Shown here in pieces: positions 63,908 through 64,000 of a DNA stretch of 64,000 nt. Each line of letters starts with the position of its first letter. Position 1 is the first letter of the stretch. The notes below the pieces were generated by a model, which saw only the letters and a program-made list of their open reading frames with translations, did not search any database and had not been told where the DNA came from. This stretch comes from Prevotella sp. GTDB lineage: Bacteria > Bacteroidota > Bacteroidia > Bacteroidales > Bacteroidaceae. A program made the translations under genes and the position numbers. The stretch is from positions 24,011 to 88,010 of the forward strand of contig JAFZSL010000068.1 of assembly GCA_017619375.1 (NCBI GenBank), in the 5' to 3' direction.

Positions 63908-63982
63908 AGCTTCGCTGATTTTTGTCGCGACTCGGCAGAGTTCAAGCAAGCTTGACTCTGCTCTCGCTGCTCCAAAAATTCA
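63908..63982. repeat. Dispersed repeat R2, copy 2
   Basis: Aligns with 23136-23212 in the same orientation: AGCTTCGCTGATTTTTGTCG at the start, GCGACTCGGCAGAGTTCAAG and an internal inverted repeat (CAGAGTTCAAGC/GCTTGACTCTG), then CTCGCTGCTCCAAAAATTCA. Confidence 0.8.
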
Positions 63983-64000
63983 ATTTTCAATTTTCAATAT

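Larger units (their letters stand above)
63550..64000. other. Intergenic region to the window edge, 451 bp
   Basis: No intact gene is seen. Just after the stop, 63558-63653 may hold a decayed coding tail in two frames (ending EMEKKIAEIFAE). A hairpin terminator lies at 63703-63748. An inverted repeat CGGGTGGATTT/AAATCCGCCCG lies near 63854-63876, repeat R2 copy 2 at 63908-63982, and a final TTCAATTTTCAATTTTCAAT tract at the edge. Confidence 0.6.

Overview
The window looks like a chromosomal stretch of a Bacteroidales bacterium, most likely a gut or rumen Prevotellaceae member (Prevotella, Segatella, Xylanibacter or a relative). Several things point there. Promoters follow the Bacteroidetes TTTG-N19/21-TAnnTTTG pattern. 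Gene content is typical of the group: a DUF5703 hydrolase, the debranching enzyme-GT4-GH57 glycogen cluster, cellobiose 2-epimerase, a VTC-DUF4956 pair, WG-repeat proteins and NhaD. Many lipoproteins and secreted enzymes have short Sec signals ending in AQ. No rRNA, tRNA, IS element, prophage, CRISPR array or replication origin was recognised, and there is no SusC/SusD pair. All assignments come from reading the sequence; no database search was run.

Layout: 1-4138 is a minus-strand galactose operon (GalM, MFS sugar importer, GalK, and a second, lipoprotein GalM cut by the window edge). 4336-9276 holds folC and an ABC-F/grpE/dnaJ operon. 9611-10915 holds a small outer-membrane barrel and a lipoprotein. 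10945-18268 is a hemicellulose or pectin side-chain block: GH43, a DUF5703 hydrolase and an SGNH acetylesterase, with a divergent CE1-like esterase that carries a Pro/Gln/Gly-rich insert. 18489-22982 holds asd, a VTC-DUF4956-DUF2490 operon, a deoxyribosyltransferase-like protein and DUF3307. 24131-29334 is a self-contained three-gene unit: a transmembrane Ser/Thr kinase with a C-terminal FGE/SUMF1-like domain, followed by two tandem paralogous exported WG-repeat proteins. It has its own promoter and terminator and is the best candidate for an undescribed system. 29462-34483 is a sugar block (aldose epimerase, cellobiose 2-epimerase-like, GH51). 34740-40529 holds an HD protein, a decayed DUF1232-like remnant, a third WG protein, a GNAT/YqiA-like pair, NhaD and an AlkD-like protein. 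40878-43907 is a GH28-GH5 pair. 44292-48113 holds mscL, gap, miaA and a DAGK-like protein. 48158-53783 is a Crp/Fnr regulator divergent from the glycogen operon. 53931-55935 is a Zn-dehydrogenase/aldo-keto reductase pair that fits L-galactose or L-fucose oxidation. 56194-60923 holds an HD protein, a GH106 rhamnosidase-like enzyme and a coiled-coil protein. 61135-63549 is an ECF sigma/anti-sigma-like/secreted-protein operon.

Working together: extracellular GH43, GH51, GH28, GH5, GH106 and esterases would release arabinose, galactose, rhamnose, galacturonate and cello-oligosaccharides from plant cell walls. The galactose importer, GalK, mutarotases and cellobiose 2-epimerase would feed these into central metabolism, and the glycogen cluster would store or mobilise glucose.

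A second theme is intergenic. At least nine gene gaps carry short tandem arrays with a period of 9 or 10 bases, and others have periods of 7 or 13. Arrays with the same unit sometimes bracket a gene block. Larger hairpin-forming dispersed repeats also occur: a pair in inverted orientation at 36852/44041 and a direct pair at 23136/63908. These are not explained by any ordinary feature.
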